NCBI RefSeq assembly: GCF_009882975.1
Contig: NZ_WTUX01000010.1
Location: 58,599-122,598, forward strand
Source: Maritimibacter harenae
GTDB lineage: Bacteria > Pseudomonadota > Alphaproteobacteria > Rhodobacterales > Rhodobacteraceae
Direction of reading: 5' to 3'
Length of the DNA stretch: 64,000 bases
The position numbers and the translations under genes are program-made. Each line of letters begins with the position of its first letter. Position 1 is the first letter of the stretch. This document shows, piece after piece, positions 63,770 through 64,000 of this stretch. The notes under the pieces are model-generated. The model was not told where the DNA came from, made no database searches, and was given only the letters and a program-made list of their open reading frames with translations.

Positions 63770-64000
63770 CCAAACGCTTCAAGGTCGTGGGCATCGGCAA
63801 CGCCATCGTCGATGTCATCACCCAGTCCGACGACAGCTTTCTCGACCTCATGGGGATCGAGAAGGGCATCATGCAACTGGTCGAGAAGGACCGGGGCGAG
63901 CTGCTCTACGGCGCGATGGAGAACCGGGTGCAGGCGCCGGGCGGCTCGGTCGCCAACACGCTCGCGGGTCTCGGCAACCTCGGCCTGTCGACCGGGTTCA
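63766..64000 (+). CDS. PfkB-family (adenosine-kinase-like) sugar kinase, 5' part
   Basis: Only the first 78 codons are in the window. They encode VVGIGNAIVDVITQSDDSFLDLMGIEKGIMQLV and the PGGSVANTLAGLGNLGLSTGF motif, the N-terminal lid and substrate loop of PfkB/ribokinase-type kinases annotated as adenosine kinases in this family of bacteria. A GTG start overlaps the nth stop. The rest lies beyond the window edge. Confidence 0.87.
   Translation, partial: MTKRFKVVGIGNAIVDVITQSDDSFLDLMGIEKGIMQLVEKDRGELLYGAMENRVQAPGGSVANTLAGLGNLGLSTGF

Overview
This window is a gene-dense, high-GC chromosomal segment from an alphaproteobacterium, most likely of the family Rhodobacteraceae (Roseobacter-type). 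The supporting evidence is a GcrA cell-cycle regulator, a DUF2794 protein, methylmalonyl-CoA epimerase followed by DUF1467, DUF6455, a zf-CHCC (NDUFS6-like) protein, a membrane-ferritin MbfA, an ImuB gene under a GAAC-N7-GAAC LexA box, and paired cyclopropane-fatty-acid synthases. Genes are mostly housekeeping and metabolic. I see no rRNA, tRNA, CRISPR array or prophage.

Layout. 0-9.2 kb: acetyl-CoA acetyltransferase with a MarR regulator, an MFS permease, a DEAD-box helicase, asd, a secreted DUF4139 protein, then a run of very small ORFs ending in a strong terminator. 9.2-16.7 kb: an overlapping carbonic anhydrase-plsC-cdsA operon, an HPt-like protein without the phospho-histidine, a pepA/NlpC-P60 pair, DUF2794, iron exporter mbfA with an Irr-box-like palindrome, and an NYN/LOTUS-type protein. 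16.7-24.5 kb: an FAD monooxygenase, a two-pore-type channel-like protein, glutathione-dependent formaldehyde dehydrogenase, two I78-type lipoproteins, LexA-box/imuB, an AEC transporter, and tdk. 24.5-32.6 kb: small conserved genes, a nitroreductase/EI24 pair, a MAPEG/TetR divergent pair with twin operators, mce, a response regulator, GNAT, hemerythrin and aspS. 32.8-36.8 kb: two CFA synthases and a GT87 enzyme. 36.9-49.7 kb: carB, sdaA, rimO, gcrA, argD-argF, a sulfotransferase and a Core-2/I-branching-type glycosyltransferase, HIT, zf-CHCC. 49.7-59 kb: polA, ArsR, a CPBP protease gene split by an IS110/IS1111-family element, and a divergent acyl-CoA ligase / reductase-SDR cluster; the part after ArsR is bracketed by related TTCTAGGA repeats. 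59-64 kb: a MerR/CDF metal-efflux pair, hydroxypyruvate isomerase, OmpA lipoprotein, Ada-like protein, nth and the start of a PfkB-family kinase.

The most informative signals beyond gene content are regulatory or structural: a perfect SOS box at imuB, identical twin TetR operators, a 19-bp-spacer MerR promoter, a palindrome at mbfA, an IS whose excision would restore an intact reading frame, two families of interspersed palindromic repeats, and a cluster of tiny genes of unknown function. I did not find a clear multi-gene system of a wholly new kind. The best candidates for undescribed biology are the small-ORF cluster (7.8-9.2 kb) and the TTCTAGGA repeats bracketing about 6 kb.
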